Shown here in pieces: positions 8,964-8,964 of a stretch of DNA of 8,964 nt (its first letter is position 1; every line of letters begins with the position of its first letter). The notes beneath the pieces are model-generated. The model searched no databases. It was given only the letters and a program-made list of their open reading frames with translations, and was not told the origin of the DNA. Made by a program: the position numbers and the translations under genes. Where the stretch lies: assembly GCA_012735355.1 (NCBI GenBank), contig JAAYHP010000285.1, positions 1 to 8,964 on the forward strand, in the 5' to 3' direction. This DNA comes from Lysinibacillus sp. GTDB lineage: Bacteria > Bacillota > Bacilli > Bacillales_A > Planococcaceae.

Positions 8964-8964
8964 C

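Overview
The window is the chromosomal origin region of a low-GC Gram-positive bacterium of the order Bacillales. The gene order dnaA-dnaN-yaaA-recF-gyrB-gyrA is the classic Bacillus-type arrangement. The DnaA, DnaN, YaaA, RecF and Gyr proteins align from memory almost residue for residue with those of Bacillus subtilis. Some wording in GyrB and DnaA (for example the GyrB stretch [14 protein letters not shown]) recalls the Lysinibacillus/Planococcaceae side of the order, but genus is not decidable by eye. All genes lie on the minus strand, so transcription runs from right to left, away from the origin and co-directional with the leftward replication fork.

From right to left: a DnaA box and AT-rich dnaA leader (8838-8964); dnaA (TTG start); a 167-bp dnaA-dnaN spacer with the unwinding part of oriC, including DnaA boxes, a run of DnaA-trios and an AT-rich unwinding element; dnaN, followed by a strong intrinsic terminator; a 241-bp leader with a probable promoter and small inverted repeats; yaaA (TTG start), overlapping recF by one base; recF, with a perfect 16-bp parS palindrome in its last codons; a short gap with a candidate gyrB promoter and no remB/yaaB gene; gyrB (GTG start); then gyrA; and 62 bp of downstream flank.

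The genes form a replication and topology module. DnaA opens the origin, DnaN is the sliding clamp, RecF helps load RecA at gaps, YaaA is a small S4-type RNA-binding protein, and GyrB with GyrA make the gyrase that removes positive supercoils. ParB spreading from parS would load SMC close to the origin.

The real anomaly is gyrA. Its reading frame is continuous from 2579 to 63 with no frameshift, yet it contains two in-frame TAA codons (codons 338 and 726 of 838 sense positions). Each lies at a position where relatives carry a sense codon. For an essential gene this means sequence error, a real pseudogene with a second copy elsewhere, or (less likely) readthrough. I found no new defence system, mobile element, CRISPR array or RNA gene; apart from gyrA this is an ordinary, well-conserved region with a nicely readable origin.
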